Shown: positions 1 to 9,147, counted from the first letter of the stretch. The stretch: 64,000 nt of DNA from JANXLS01 sp035308565 (GCA_035308565.1 DATGGK010000013.1:1-64000), one strand, 5' to 3'. A program made the numbers and translations. Notes: a model not told the origin generated them from the letters alone.

Positions 1-27
1 CAGGGCCTTTCAAAAGTCGATTTTCAC

Positions 28-134
28 TTTCATAGGGAGATGCACTTTACGACGGCGTTTCATTTCTGATTTTCATAGGGAGCCGTTTTTCTCAATCGAA
101 GTGTTCGCTCGCGTTGCCATTTCTCCTATGAAAA
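28..134. repeat. Three short copies of a TTTCATAGGGAG element, two direct and one inverted
   Basis: The 12-13 base word TTTTCATAGGGAG occurs at about 28-40 and 70-82, and its near-exact reverse complement TTCTCCTATGAAAA lies at 121-134. The copies sit upstream of the secreted protein at 274. The second and third could pair to form a hairpin of about 65 bases. The spacing is irregular and no further copy was noticed in the window. An operator set or the remains of a repeat element are both possible. Confidence 0.4.
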
Positions 135-273
135 CTCACGACTCTTGAATGGCCCTGCGGCTTCGCTCCGCAACGCCGTTGGCGTTGAACGGCAACTCCT
201 TCGAATTCATTGGACATGCCCCTCTCTTTGCGCCAAAATCCCCCGCACTTTCCGCGGCTGGGAGTTCTGCTTC

Positions 274-1728
274 ATGCGCACAATCGTGCTCGCCTTATTC
301 GCGCTGCTTTGCTCTGCACCGCTTTCGCTGCGCGCGGAAACGCCCGCGGAATTTGAGGCGCGCGGCGTCTCCGCCCTCAAACAGGCCCTCACCGATCCCG
401 ACCAGATCGTCTCCGCCGCCATTTCGCTGGGCATGGCCGCGCAAGGTTACGACGACGCGAAAGACGCCGTCAAATCCGCCGAGATGAACGCGCTCCTTTT
501 TTGGTGCAACAAGAAGATGACCCTGCAGCAGGTGGATTTCTTGCTGCGCCAGGGCAACGAAGGCGCCGCCGCCGCGAAGCGCTTCACCAAGATGATGAAA
601 GGCCTTCCGCCCGGCGACGCGCAGACGTGGTTCAACCGCGCCGCGGAATTTGCCGCGGCGCATCCCGACGAACACCTGCTGATCGCAATCCGATTCTGCG
701 AAATCGCCGACCGTTTCAAAAGCACCGAATTTCCCGTGCGCGCGCAGGAACGCTTCGTGCGCGAAATCGTCGTCGCCGAGGCGCTCGCAAAAGGCACGCT
801 GAAATCGCCGCCGATCGAAATGAAATCCGGTGCGTTCGCTTCGTCGCAAAAACAACCGATGCCGCCGGAAGACAAATTGAACGAAGCGCGCGCCGCGATG
901 AAACAGCAATACGCCGCCGATTTCCGCACGACCAAGCCCGCGCAGCGCGCCGATTTCGGCCACCGCCTGCTCAAAGCCGGCCTGGAAACACAGGATAATC
1001 CGGCGATGCAATTCATTCTGCTGCGCGAAGCCGCCGAACAGTGCGCCAATGGCCGCGAGACCGACAACACCATGCGCGCGCTGAGCGAACTCGGCGCGCG
1101 CTTCAACATGGACATTCTCTCGCTCAAACTCGATTTTCTCGCGCGCCTGATGGCGTACGCCGTCGAACCGGAGCATCACAAGCCGCTGGCCATGCTGTAT
1201 CAGGCCGTCGGCAATGAGGCGCTGGCCGAGGAGAACTACGAAGTGGCGCAGCGCGCGTTCGAATACGGCGAAGCCAGCGCGCAGCGTGCCGAAGACGACA
1301 GGCTCGCCGCGCGCATGCATGCCGGCATCGCAGCGCTGCATGAAGTTCAGGGCGAATTGACTAAAATCAAAACCGCGTACTCAACCCTCTACAACAAACC
1401 CGACGATCCCGAAGCGAACCTGCTGCTGGGCCGCTTCCTCTGCGCCAGCCGCGGCGAATGGATTCCCGGCTTGCTTTTTCTGGCAAAAGGCAGCGACGCC
1501 GCGCTCAAAGCCGCCGCGCTCAAAGACCTCGCCGGCCCTACAGAAGCCGCCGCGCTTGCCGACCTAGCCGACGATTGGTGGAACGCCGCCGAAAAATTCG
1601 CCGGCTCAAAGAAACACAAACTGCGCGAACGTGCCGCATTGCTCTATGAAAAAGCGCTCCCCGATCTGGCCGACCCGCAAAAAGAAGCAGTCGCCAAACG
1701 CGTCGCAGATTTCCGCGCGGGGAAATAG
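274..1728 (+). CDS. Secreted helical-repeat (TPR-like) protein of unknown function
   Basis: This 484-residue protein begins with a clear signal peptide, MRTIVLALFALLCSAPLSLRA. The frame is open upstream to 145, but the ATG at 274 is chosen because GGAG lies at 261-264 and the signal peptide starts exactly there. The rest is alanine-rich and helical, with repeated A-x-x-L/F-x-x-A patterns typical of TPR or Sel1-like solenoids. No catalytic motif is visible. It is probably periplasmic or outer-membrane associated. The next gene is convergent, so it appears to be transcribed alone. No family could be named from the sequence. Confidence 0.75.
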   Translation: MRTIVLALFALLCSAPLSLRAETPAEFEARGVSALKQALTDPDQIVSAAISLGMAAQGYDDAKDAVKSAEMNALLFWCNKKMTLQQVDFLLRQGNEGAAAAKRFTKMMKGLPPGDAQTWFNRAAEFAAAHPDEHLLIAIRFCEIADRFKSTEFPVRAQERFVREIVVAEALAKGTLKSPPIEMKSGAFASSQKQPMPPEDKLNEARAAMKQQYAADFRTTKPAQRADFGHRLLKAGLETQDNPAMQFILLREAAEQCANGRETDNTMRALSELGARFNMDILSLKLDFLARLMAYAVEPEHHKPLAMLYQAVGNEALAEENYEVAQRAFEYGEASAQRAEDDRLAARMHAGIAALHEVQGELTKIKTAYSTLYNKPDDPEANLLLGRFLCASRGEWIPGLLFLAKGSDAALKAAALKDLAGPTEAAALADLADDWWNAAEKFAGSKKHKLRERAALLYEKALPDLADPQKEAVAKRVADFRAGK

Positions 1729-1779
1729 AGTACGAGAGTTTGAGAGTGAAATGCTCTCCACTCTCACACTCCCTACTCC

Positions 1780-2415
1780 CTACTTCTTCCCCGGCGTCAC
1801 CGCTTTCGGATCGTCCGTCGGCTCCGCGGGGATCTTTTCCAGGTAATCAGCCGGCCGTTTCTTGCGCGGGTCGAGATGCGCGATTACAGGATAGAATTTG
1901 TTAAACGCAAACGGCTGGTAATTCGGCGAATCCTTGTTGTGGCATTTGCGGCACGTCTCGGACGTCGGCGCGCCGATGATTTCGCCCTGCGGCAACGTGA
2001 CCAGCTTGTTGGTATCGTCCTCCTCTGCTTTCAAACGCGCTTCAACGTGTTTCGATCCCGGCCCGTGGCACGTTTCGCATTGCACGCCCAGCGTCACGTC
2101 GAATTTCTTGTGCTTCTGCGCGGCCGGCGCGTCGAACGCGGTGACATGGCATTTGAGGCACTCCGCGGACTTTTGCGGATCGGCGATGTTCTTCGCCGCC
2201 GCGGTCTTCTTCGCTTCGTCAGTGGCCAGAACTTGATACGCCTTGCTGTGCTTTTCAGCCGTCCACTTTCCGTACGGGTCGCCTTTCGACGGCGCCGAAT
2301 GGCAGTTCTTGCACTTCTCCGCGCCCACGTAAATCGCATCTTCCGCGGCGCAGTATCCCGCCGCCGCGCTGAACAGAATAATCAGCCCACAGACGAAACC
2401 AGGTCGTTGCAGCAT
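1780..2415 (-). CDS. Four-heme c-type cytochrome, cytochrome c554-like
   Basis: This is a secreted periplasmic electron-transfer protein of 211 residues. It has four CXXCH heme-binding motifs in order (CKNCH, CLKCH, CETCH, CRKCH), the third followed by GPGSKH, a pattern usual in cytochrome c554/NapC-NirT-type tetraheme proteins. The start at 2415 is chosen over the longer frame to 2559 because AAGGAGA precedes the ATG and a signal peptide (MLQRPGFVCGLIILFSAAAG) follows. The partner is not known. The porin and 13-heme cytochrome lie about 0.9 kb away on the other strand, which suggests a shared electron-transfer role, but that is inference. Confidence 0.88.
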   Translation of the reverse strand: MLQRPGFVCGLIILFSAAAGYCAAEDAIYVGAEKCKNCHSAPSKGDPYGKWTAEKHSKAYQVLATDEAKKTAAAKNIADPQKSAECLKCHVTAFDAPAAQKHKKFDVTLGVQCETCHGPGSKHVEARLKAEEDDTNKLVTLPQGEIIGAPTSETCRKCHNKDSPNYQPFAFNKFYPVIAHLDPRKKRPADYLEKIPAEPTDDPKAVTPGKK

Positions 2416-3287
2416 GATTTTCTCCTTGGTTTGAAACGGAATTCCTATCCTCCTTTTAAAGGCGAGGGGGATGAACTTCAACTGTTTTCGCGCCGCTCTT
2501 TCGCGCGGCTCCGGTTGCGTTCTTGAATTTTGACCCAGCCCCAAGGGCCGCCCCGCCATCGCTGCTCGAACTTCAATGACGCGGGCATTTCGGCGCGCAG
2601 GTCACCGCACTGCCTGGTAGGCATGTACGTAGCGAGTCGAGCGCGTTGAACAGCTTTGACAAAGGCGGCCCCATGGGCGGCTGGGTTCGCGGGTGTGTGG
2701 TCTCCGCGGCGACACGGCCCCGTTTGCCGCGTCGCGTTGGAGCGAAAAGCAAAGGTTATGCCCGATGATTTTGAGGAATGCATCGGGTGCGCTGAAATTC
2801 GAAGAATCAAGTATGTAAATGCCGCGAAACCATAGAGGTCAAGGAATTAAAGACGATTCTTCGTATGCTTAAGGAAGTGATGTTATCCGAAACTACGTCA
2901 CCGTCGTATTTCCACGTGGCGGAACGATTCGTCGCATAGTTGAGAAAACAACCTGGTTTGAAACTTGCCCGCAATAGTAAATTGCCTTTGCTGCGTACGC
3001 CATAACGCGAGTAGAAATCAGGCAATACCAAATAGCGCAGCGCTTTAAAGCGTAAACAACGGCGTCCGAAACGGACTTGGCCTTTTAATTGCCTAACTCA
3101 AACGCTTTGAAAGCATGTACATTGCAATGAAATGCGCAATGAGTTCGCTGAGGCGACACATTTTTTTTCGTTCAGTGCTTTTAGCGTTGTGTTCCGTCGC
3201 GAGCGAAGATATAGTCAGCGCATTCATTCATGTTGAGTTGCGGCGCGGCGCAGTCACGACCGAAGATTATTTTCGGAGTGCGCAATC
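2416..3287. other. Gene-free interval between divergent cytochrome and porin genes
   Basis: No convincing coding region was found. The open frames here are short, lack ribosome sites and have unlike codon use. Base composition drops toward AT in about 2810-3190, as expected for promoter DNA of the two divergent genes. A small perfect hairpin (GTCCG-AAA-CGGAC) at about 3064-3076 is followed by a short T-rich stretch and could be a weak terminator or mRNA leader structure. Nothing else was recognised. Confidence 0.4.
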
Positions 3288-5216
3288 GTGCTGGCGTGTG
3301 GGGATATGCGGGTGAGGCTGCGTCGCTTCTATTTTATGCTGAACGTGCTGGGCGCGAGCCTTTTTCCGGCGCTCGGCTTTGCCGTTTTTGCAGAGGAATC
3401 GCCCACCGAAACCTTCAAGCCGTCCGGCGCGGAAGCGGCACCCGACGCACCGAAAAGCACCTCGATTCAAACCTGGCGCCTGCTCGAAAAAGTGACTTCT
3501 CTATTCTCAAGATCCGACGCGGTCGGCGAGCCCAAGCCTGCCGACGACGCCGCAAAACCACAAGACGATAAAAAAGCACCGGCCACAAAGCCCGCTGAAC
3601 AGAAAAAACCGGCTGACGAAAAGAAAGCTGGCGACGAAAAGGCCGCTGACGACAAAAAGCCCGCAGACGATAAAAAACCTGCTGACGATAAGAAATCTGA
3701 CGAGAAGAAGCCCGGCGACGATAAAAAACCGGCCGACGACAAGAAGGACGCCGCGGCCGACGATAAGAAAGACGACAAGAAGGAAGAAGAAAAGCCGGTC
3801 GCCGAAATCATTCCGCCCGCGCCCGAACCCACGCCGGAAGAAATCGAGAAGCGCAAGGAACGCGCGCACGATTACCAAACACTCGGCGAAAAATTCTTCG
3901 ATTTCCCCATGACCGGCAGCTTGATCAACCGCTACCGCATGCGCCACGGCGCCGGCGAGGACGACGAGGACATCTCGCAGTTCATCACCATCGACATCGG
4001 CGAAAAAGCGCGCCAGGCCGTCACCGCGCACATCGACGCGCGCGTCTTCGAAGATTTGAGCAAGCAGCCCACCGGACTGCGCTCGGATGTCTTCACCGAT
4101 CTGCTCGACACGTACAATTCCAACGTGACCGCGCGCCTCTATTCCGCCTACGTGGATTTGAACAAAATCTGCGGCGTCGATTTTCTGCGCCTGGGCCGGC
4201 AGTTTAATTACGACACGCCCGAGATCATCCAATTCGACGGCGCGCGGCTGGACACCAAACCCATCTGCGATTTCCGCGACCTTACGCTTTCCTTTTATGG
4301 CGGCGCGGCCATCCATAATTTCGAACCCAGCATGAATGGCGATTGGCTGGTCGGCATGGCGGCCGAAGCCAAGCCGTGGGAAAACACCAAACTGCGCTTC
4401 GATTACCTGCACATCAACGACGACTTCACCGACTGGTCCAACGGCACGTTCGATCCCGTCGGCGTCCCGCAAAGCCTCAAGCCCAGCCCCGCCACGCGGC
4501 GCGACGACCTGTGCAGCATCGCGCTCTGGCAGAATTTCAAATGCCCCAACGTCCGCGTCAACGCGCACTTCAGCGTGCTTGACGGCGACGCGCGCGACGC
4601 GTACGTCCGCACCATCTACGACAATACCGAAGAGCGCCTGCAAGTCAGCGGCACGTACTCAGTCTGGTTCAAGCCGCAAACGCAACTCGTCACCGAATTC
4701 GATCAATTCTACGAGACGCTGCAAGGCGAAGAGCCGTACCAGACCGGTACGATTACGGCCAGCAAAGGCATCTTCGAATGTCTCTACATCGACGGCGGAG
4801 TGGCCGCGCGCCGCCTGGTGAACAACTCGCAGCCGGGGCAGTTCAACCGCGAATACGAACGCGTTTGGACCACACTGGAAACCCGCGACCTGTGGAAGAA
4901 AGGCTTGAACCTGAGCGTAACGGGTTCGTATTGGAACGCGCAACACGACCGCGAGCCGCGTACCGAGCAAGTCGGCGCGGAAGTGTGCTACAAATGGCAG
5001 TGCCACAAAAATCTGGAAACCACCGCCGGCACCGATTACGAGATGTACAAATACGATTTCTTCGCCAATGCCGAAGACGATCACGTGCGCGATTATTACA
5101 TCCGCCAGCGTTGGAAACCGACGCGCTGGGCGTCGCTGGATGCGCGCTACGACTTCGAACAGAGTTTGAAAACGCATTTCCATACGTTTGTGCTGCAGTT
5201 CCGGTTTGATTTTTAG
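3288..5216 (+). CDS. Outer-membrane beta-barrel protein with a long charged periplasmic linker
   Basis: The protein has 642 residues. An N-terminal signal peptide (around residues 10-35) is followed by a low-complexity stretch of about 90 residues made of repeated ADDKKP/ADEKK units (about residues 85-180). After that comes about 440 residues of alternating aromatic and polar beta-strands ending in FRFDF. A C-terminal phenylalanine after a beta-strand is typical of BAM-assembled barrels. The GTG at 3288 has GGAG nine bases upstream; ATG at 3306 is an alternative. It is followed after 76 bases by a 13-heme lipoprotein, so it may be the barrel of a porin-cytochrome conduit. The linker could bind peptidoglycan or another periplasmic partner. 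It is not recognisably MtrB. Confidence 0.8.
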   Translation: MLACGDMRVRLRRFYFMLNVLGASLFPALGFAVFAEESPTETFKPSGAEAAPDAPKSTSIQTWRLLEKVTSLFSRSDAVGEPKPADDAAKPQDDKKAPATKPAEQKKPADEKKAGDEKAADDKKPADDKKPADDKKSDEKKPGDDKKPADDKKDAAADDKKDDKKEEEKPVAEIIPPAPEPTPEEIEKRKERAHDYQTLGEKFFDFPMTGSLINRYRMRHGAGEDDEDISQFITIDIGEKARQAVTAHIDARVFEDLSKQPTGLRSDVFTDLLDTYNSNVTARLYSAYVDLNKICGVDFLRLGRQFNYDTPEIIQFDGARLDTKPICDFRDLTLSFYGGAAIHNFEPSMNGDWLVGMAAEAKPWENTKLRFDYLHINDDFTDWSNGTFDPVGVPQSLKPSPATRRDDLCSIALWQNFKCPNVRVNAHFSVLDGDARDAYVRTIYDNTEERLQVSGTYSVWFKPQTQLVTEFDQFYETLQGEEPYQTGTITASKGIFECLYIDGGVAARRLVNNSQPGQFNREYERVWTTLETRDLWKKGLNLSVTGSYWNAQHDREPRTEQVGAEVCYKWQCHKNLETTAGTDYEMYKYDFFANAEDDHVRDYYIRQRWKPTRWASLDARYDFEQSLKTHFHTFVLQFRFDF

Positions 5217-5230
5217 CATTTTAGCAGTGG

Positions 5231-5265
5231 AGCGCGGGCTTCCAGCGGGCTGGAAGCCGGCGCTA
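5231..5265. repeat. Dispersed GGCTTCCAGC palindromic repeat
   Basis: The sequence GGGCTTCCAGCGGGCTGGAAGCC forms a near-perfect hairpin between the porin stop and the cytochrome start. Related words occur at 14341-14353, 49673-49699 and 56061-56088. Here it is intergenic and may form an mRNA hairpin separating the two reading frames of the putative operon. Confidence 0.65.
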
Positions 5266-5292
5266 CATTGGTCTGTGTTGGAAGGAAAAGTC

Positions 5293-6369
5293 GTGCGAAA
5301 AGCGTGGTTACTCCTGAGCCTGCCCTTCTGTGCCGTCGTTGTGGCACTGATTGGTCTGGCCGGCTGCGAACAGCACACCGACCGCGGCGCGCCCGCGCCG
5401 CAGGACGCGCCCTACACGACCCGCCACGTGCCGTTCAACCACAAAGTCCACGTCATCGGCGAAGAAATCAAATGCGACATCTGCCATAAAACCGCGGCGA
5501 AGGAAGCCGCCGCCGGCATGCCCACCTTCAAGAGCTGCAACAAATGCCACGAAGGCATCGACGCCAAAAAACCGCCGGAACGCAGCATTCAAAAGTTCCT
5601 GGTGGACGGCAAAGCCGAATTCAGCCACGTCACGCAACTTGTTTCCATCGCGCCGGACACCATCAAATTCTCGCACAAGACTCACGTCGATGCGAAGCTG
5701 CAATGCACAACTTGCCACAAAGGAATCGACGTGTCCACGACGCTAATCCCGTCGAAGATCAAGCTCACCATGAACCAATGCATCGACTGCCACTCCAAAC
5801 AACATGTCGGCGAAAATGTCAGCAACAACTGCCAGATCTGCCACACGTACATCGATCGGAAATGGAAGCCCGAAAGCCACCTCGTCAATTGGCAGAAAAT
5901 ACACGGCCGTCAGGCGAACTTCGTCACCAAAGGCACGACCGAAAGCTGCGACCTCTGCCACCGCAACGAAACGATGTGTATCAAATGCCACCGCGAAACG
6001 CCGCCTAGCAACCATACCAATTTCTGGCGCGAACGCGGGCATGGCGTCAACGCCGACTTCGACCGCGCGCAATGCAAAGTCTGCCACACCGAGGACTCGT
6101 GCCTGCGCTGCCATCAGACCATCGCGCCGCAAAGCCACAAAGGCACCTTCGACAACAAGCATTGCCTCGGCTGCCATTTCCCGCTCAAAGAGGAAGGCTG
6201 CATCACGTGCCACAAAAACACCAACTCCCATTTGCAAGCTGCGCGCGTGCCGATGAACGCGGTCCACGCAAAAGCGACGGCGTTGTTGTGCCGCGATTGC
6301 CACTTCGGCCCGAAACTGCTTCCCCATGCCGACAACGGCGACAATTGTTTGCTGTGTCATAAGAAATAG
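5293..6369 (+). CDS. 13-heme c-type cytochrome lipoprotein
   Basis: The protein has 358 residues. The GTG start at 5293 follows a GGAAGG stretch and gives a lipoprotein signal ending in the lipobox LAGC, so the mature protein is lipid-anchored. Thirteen CXXCH motifs can be counted, from CDICH near residue 60 to CLLCH at the C-terminus, with extra histidines (HKTHV, HKVHV) likely to act as sixth ligands. Nothing beyond heme binding is visible, so an electron-wire role is inferred. It lies directly downstream of a beta-barrel gene, as in porin-cytochrome complexes used for electron transfer across the outer membrane, and upstream of ResB/CcsA, which would attach its hemes. The electron donor and acceptor are unknown. 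Confidence 0.9.
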   Translation: MRKAWLLLSLPFCAVVVALIGLAGCEQHTDRGAPAPQDAPYTTRHVPFNHKVHVIGEEIKCDICHKTAAKEAAAGMPTFKSCNKCHEGIDAKKPPERSIQKFLVDGKAEFSHVTQLVSIAPDTIKFSHKTHVDAKLQCTTCHKGIDVSTTLIPSKIKLTMNQCIDCHSKQHVGENVSNNCQICHTYIDRKWKPESHLVNWQKIHGRQANFVTKGTTESCDLCHRNETMCIKCHRETPPSNHTNFWRERGHGVNADFDRAQCKVCHTEDSCLRCHQTIAPQSHKGTFDNKHCLGCHFPLKEEGCITCHKNTNSHLQAARVPMNAVHAKATALLCRDCHFGPKLLPHADNGDNCLLCHKK

Positions 6370-6384
6370 TCTTCTCACGATTCT

Positions 6385-6445
6385 CAATTCTGAGAATTGC
6401 GTCGAGCAAATCCGTGCTTGACGAATCTATAACTACATATAAATA
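6385..6445 (+). promoter_or_regulatory. Putative sigma-70-type promoter with upstream palindrome
   Basis: TTGACG at 6418-6423 and TAAATA at 6440-6445 are separated by 16 bases in an AT-rich stretch and could be the -35 and -10 boxes for the following cytochrome-maturation genes. Just upstream, at 6385-6399, is the perfect palindrome CAATTCTGAGAATTG, which could be an operator or a weak terminator hairpin for the preceding gene. The assignment rests on consensus matching by eye only. Confidence 0.4.
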
Positions 6446-6541
6446 AATCACTTGCAGTTTTTAATTGCGTCTCGCTTTATTGGCATAGACTCTGCTCTTC
6501 CCAACTTTGCACTTCGCAAGGACATCGTTGGGAGACTTGCA

Positions 6542-6979
6542 ATGATGACATCAGTAGAACGGAGCTCCTGCTCCGTTCAGAGCAGCAATGTGGAACGGAG
6601 CGCCTGCTCCGTTCAGGGGACCAATGATGAACGGAGCGGGAGCTCCGTTCTACGGGATAATGAACAGAGCGGGAGCTCTGTTCTACAGGACTTGGAACTC
6701 TCCGCCACCGAGAAGAAATTCCTCAAGCGCATCGTCGCCAAATTTGGCAGCACGCGGCGCAAGCCGCTGCTTCAATCGCTGATCGTGATTACGGCACTGG
6801 TCACCGCCGCGCACCTGATCGAGCGCTCCGGCCTGCCGTGGTGGGCGGCGTTCGCCCTCATCTACGCGCCGACGATCTACCTCTTCAGCCGCTATCGCCG
6901 CTTCGGCATTTTCAAATCAAAACTCATGCGCAAGCTCGCGCTGCGCGAAGAAGCGTTCGCAGAGAGGCGGTCGTCATGA
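6542..6979 (+). CDS. Small membrane protein coupled to ResB, with a repeat-derived N-terminus
   Basis: The protein has 145 residues. The ATG at 6542 has GGGAG seven bases upstream. Residues 3 to about 48 are encoded by four copies of a palindromic repeat (ERSSCSVQ, ERSACSVQ, ERSGSSVL and EQSGSSVL units). The remaining part has two likely transmembrane helices (about residues 82-95 and 100-117) and a basic tail. Its stop overlaps the ResB start as ATGA, so the two are probably translationally coupled. The membrane part may assist cytochrome c maturation, but no family was recognised. The true ancestral start may lie inside, after the repeats, at the ELSATEKKF segment. Confidence 0.65.
   Translation: MMTSVERSSCSVQSSNVERSACSVQGTNDERSGSSVLRDNEQSGSSVLQDLELSATEKKFLKRIVAKFGSTRRKPLLQSLIVITALVTAAHLIERSGLPWWAAFALIYAPTIYLFSRYRRFGIFKSKLMRKLALREEAFAERRSS
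6555..6686. repeat. Four tandem copies of the GAACGGAGC palindromic repeat inside a coding region
   Basis: Units of about 25 bases lie at 6555-6579, 6592-6615, 6628-6652 and 6661-6686. The first two read GAACGGAGCNCCTGCTCCGTTC and the last two are the inverted form GAACGGAGCGGGAGCTCCGTTC (the last with matching A/T changes in both arms). Each unit is itself a hairpin. All four are read in frame, without a stop, by the gene at 6542. Related units occur at 9021-9069 and 19234-19260. Confidence 0.85.
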
Positions 6980-9138
6980 GCGAAACGAAAGCTGCATCGA
7001 AAGCGCGCGCTGTCTTCGTCGAAATCTTCAAATTCATGGCCTCGCTGAATCTGGCTATGACCCTGATGGCGGTGATCGTCGTCGCCGCGATCACCGGCAC
7101 GATCTGCGAATCGAAACTCAATTCCGACGTGGCGCGCGAATACATCTACGACGCGCCGTGGTTCAACGTCTGGCTGGGTCTGCTCTGCGTCAATTTGTTT
7201 TCTGTCGCGGCGATTCGCTACCCGTGGAAAGCGCACCAGACCGGCTTCGTGATCACGCACGCCGGCATCATCACCCTTCTGATCGGCGCGATGATTGACC
7301 GCAACTGGGGTGTCGAAGGTTATCTGCACCTCAACCGCGGCGAAGCGCCGACGACCACGATGGAACTGCAGGATCAGGAATTGCGGGTCTCGGTCGCGGG
7401 CATGGACGAATACTGCTCAACACAATTCAAAGTCAAAACGCTCACCACGCCCGCCAAGCGCCAGTTTGCCGCGCGCGCGCCGGTGAGCGATGTGATAGTC
7501 GAAGTGCTCGATGTCAAATCCGTCGAACAAACGCCCGCCATCGAAGCCGCCGAGCAAGGCAAGCCCGCGGTGAAATTGCTGCTGCGCGGCGCCGCGTTCG
7601 GGCAGTTCGAAGCCGCCATGTTCCTCGGCGATAAACAGGATTTGGGCATGGCGGTACTGAGCTTCTCAAAAGGCCTTCCGCCGGCCATTACCGCCGCGGC
7701 TTCACCCACCAAAACGGAACTTTCGCCCGACGAACTGATTCCGCGCCATGTTCGCGTCACCTCCTATTCGAAATATGAAGACCCGACGGTTACCGCGCTG
7801 GCCGGCGAAGCGCCTGAACTCAGCACGAAACTCACCGTGGACGCCGAAGGCAAGTCCCCGCAATTGACGCTGAAATTATTGGGCAAGGAATTCACTTTTG
7901 CGCCGAAGGAAGCCGCTGGAAAAGAACTCGCGCTGGACGGTCTGCCCGAATGGAAAATTACCATCAAAGGCTTCTATCCCAATTGCCGCGTCGATGGTCC
8001 CAACGCATCCACGTTTGACGAAAAGCTCGATAATCCGGCCGTGCGTTTTGAATTGACAGGCCCGTTGATCAAGCGCGGAGTTGCGGTCGCGTCCGCGTCG
8101 AACCTGCCGCACGGCGGAAAGCATTCAGCTCAAGGTGACGACACCGCCAAGCTCGGCATTTATCTCGGCGACGACGGCAAGCTGCGCTACTACACGAAAT
8201 CGGCCAAAGCCGGCGAAAAAAGCGGCGAACTCGGCGTCGATCAGCCCATCCCGCTCGGCTGGGCGCCCGGCGCCGAAGCGCTCGTGACCGAATACATGAA
8301 GCACGCCGCCACCAAAGCCGCGTGGTCGCCGCTCCAAACGCCATTCAACCCCGAAGCGCCGAACCTCGGCCTGCTCTGCCGCGTCAGCGCCGGCGGAGAA
8401 TCGAAAGACGTCTGGGTCGGAAGAACGCCCGTCGGCGACGTCGAAAACGCAAGCACCACAATCGGCAAGCGCACAATCGAATTGGCCTTCTGCAACACCA
8501 GCGTCGAACTGCCGTTCAATGTCGCGCTGCTCAACTTCGACGCGAAACGCCACGAAGGCATGGAACACACCAACAGCATCATGGAATACGCCAGCACGCT
8601 CGGCTTCGACGACGCCGTGGACAGCGTGGAGCTCAAGAAAGGCACCAAGCTCGCCAAGAAATTCAAGCACACCCATTTGGAAGGCGGCATCATGGAACTT
8701 TCCGCCGAAGAATTGACCTTCCATCAATTGGATGCGCGCGACCCGCTTGTCATTCCGATGACTGACGTCGAATCCTACGCGCGCAATTCGCAACACATTT
8801 CGATGAACCGCCCGACGAATTATCCCGTGACGTGGTACGGCCCGTGGTTTGGCACGAACTACAAATTCTCGCAGGCGATGGGCCGGCCCGACAGCTCCGA
8901 CTACTCCGGCGTGCAAGTCCTGCGCGATCCCGGCTGGTTCCCCGAATGGTTCGGCTCGCTGATGATCTGCCTCGGCATCTTCACCATGTTTTACCTGAAG
9001 CCCTATTTCCGCCGAACAGTGGAACGGAGCTCCTGCTCCGTTCAGGACGGAGCGGGAGCCCCGTTCTACCGCACCAATACGAAACAAACCGTTTCCGATT
9101 CCAGCGACAAGCCCCTGCAAATCAGCAGCGGAGAATAA
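6976..9138 (+). CDS. ResB-family cytochrome c biogenesis protein
   Basis: This 720-residue membrane protein is part of the system II cytochrome c synthase, which carries heme across the membrane and attaches it to CXXCH apoproteins with CcsA. Three transmembrane helices near the N-terminus (about residues 21-43, 58-79, 85-106) are followed by a very large periplasmic domain and a last helix at about 657-678, the usual ResB order. At 720 residues it is longer than typical ResB. The C-terminal tail after the last helix includes ERSSCSVQ and GAGAPFY, translated from two palindromic repeats. It overlaps the previous gene by four bases and is followed by CcsA after nine bases. Confidence 0.85.
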   Translation: MSETKAASKARAVFVEIFKFMASLNLAMTLMAVIVVAAITGTICESKLNSDVAREYIYDAPWFNVWLGLLCVNLFSVAAIRYPWKAHQTGFVITHAGIITLLIGAMIDRNWGVEGYLHLNRGEAPTTTMELQDQELRVSVAGMDEYCSTQFKVKTLTTPAKRQFAARAPVSDVIVEVLDVKSVEQTPAIEAAEQGKPAVKLLLRGAAFGQFEAAMFLGDKQDLGMAVLSFSKGLPPAITAAASPTKTELSPDELIPRHVRVTSYSKYEDPTVTALAGEAPELSTKLTVDAEGKSPQLTLKLLGKEFTFAPKEAAGKELALDGLPEWKITIKGFYPNCRVDGPNASTFDEKLDNPAVRFELTGPLIKRGVAVASASNLPHGGKHSAQGDDTAKLGIYLGDDGKLRYYTKSAKAGEKSGELGVDQPIPLGWAPGAEALVTEYMKHAATKAAWSPLQTPFNPEAPNLGLLCRVSAGGESKDVWVGRTPVGDVENASTTIGKRTIELAFCNTSVELPFNVALLNFDAKRHEGMEHTNSIMEYASTLGFDDAVDSVELKKGTKLAKKFKHTHLEGGIMELSAEELTFHQLDARDPLVIPMTDVESYARNSQHISMNRPTNYPVTWYGPWFGTNYKFSQAMGRPDSSDYSGVQVLRDPGWFPEWFGSLMICLGIFTMFYLKPYFRRTVERSSCSVQDGAGAPFYRTNTKQTVSDSSDKPLQISSGE
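9021..9069. repeat. Two GAACGGAGC palindromic repeats in the 3' end of the ResB gene
   Basis: One unit (GGAACGGAGCTCCTGCTCCGTTCAG in form) is at 9021-9045 and an inverted, slightly diverged unit is at 9046-9069. Both are translated in frame in the cytoplasmic tail after the last membrane helix. The position outside the folded part suggests insertion was tolerated there. Confidence 0.85.
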
Positions 9139-9147
9139 GAGGACCTC

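Noticed and set aside
3507..4643. 378-codon minus-strand frame in the porin gene
   Set aside because: Shadow of the linker and barrel; no domain or start signal.
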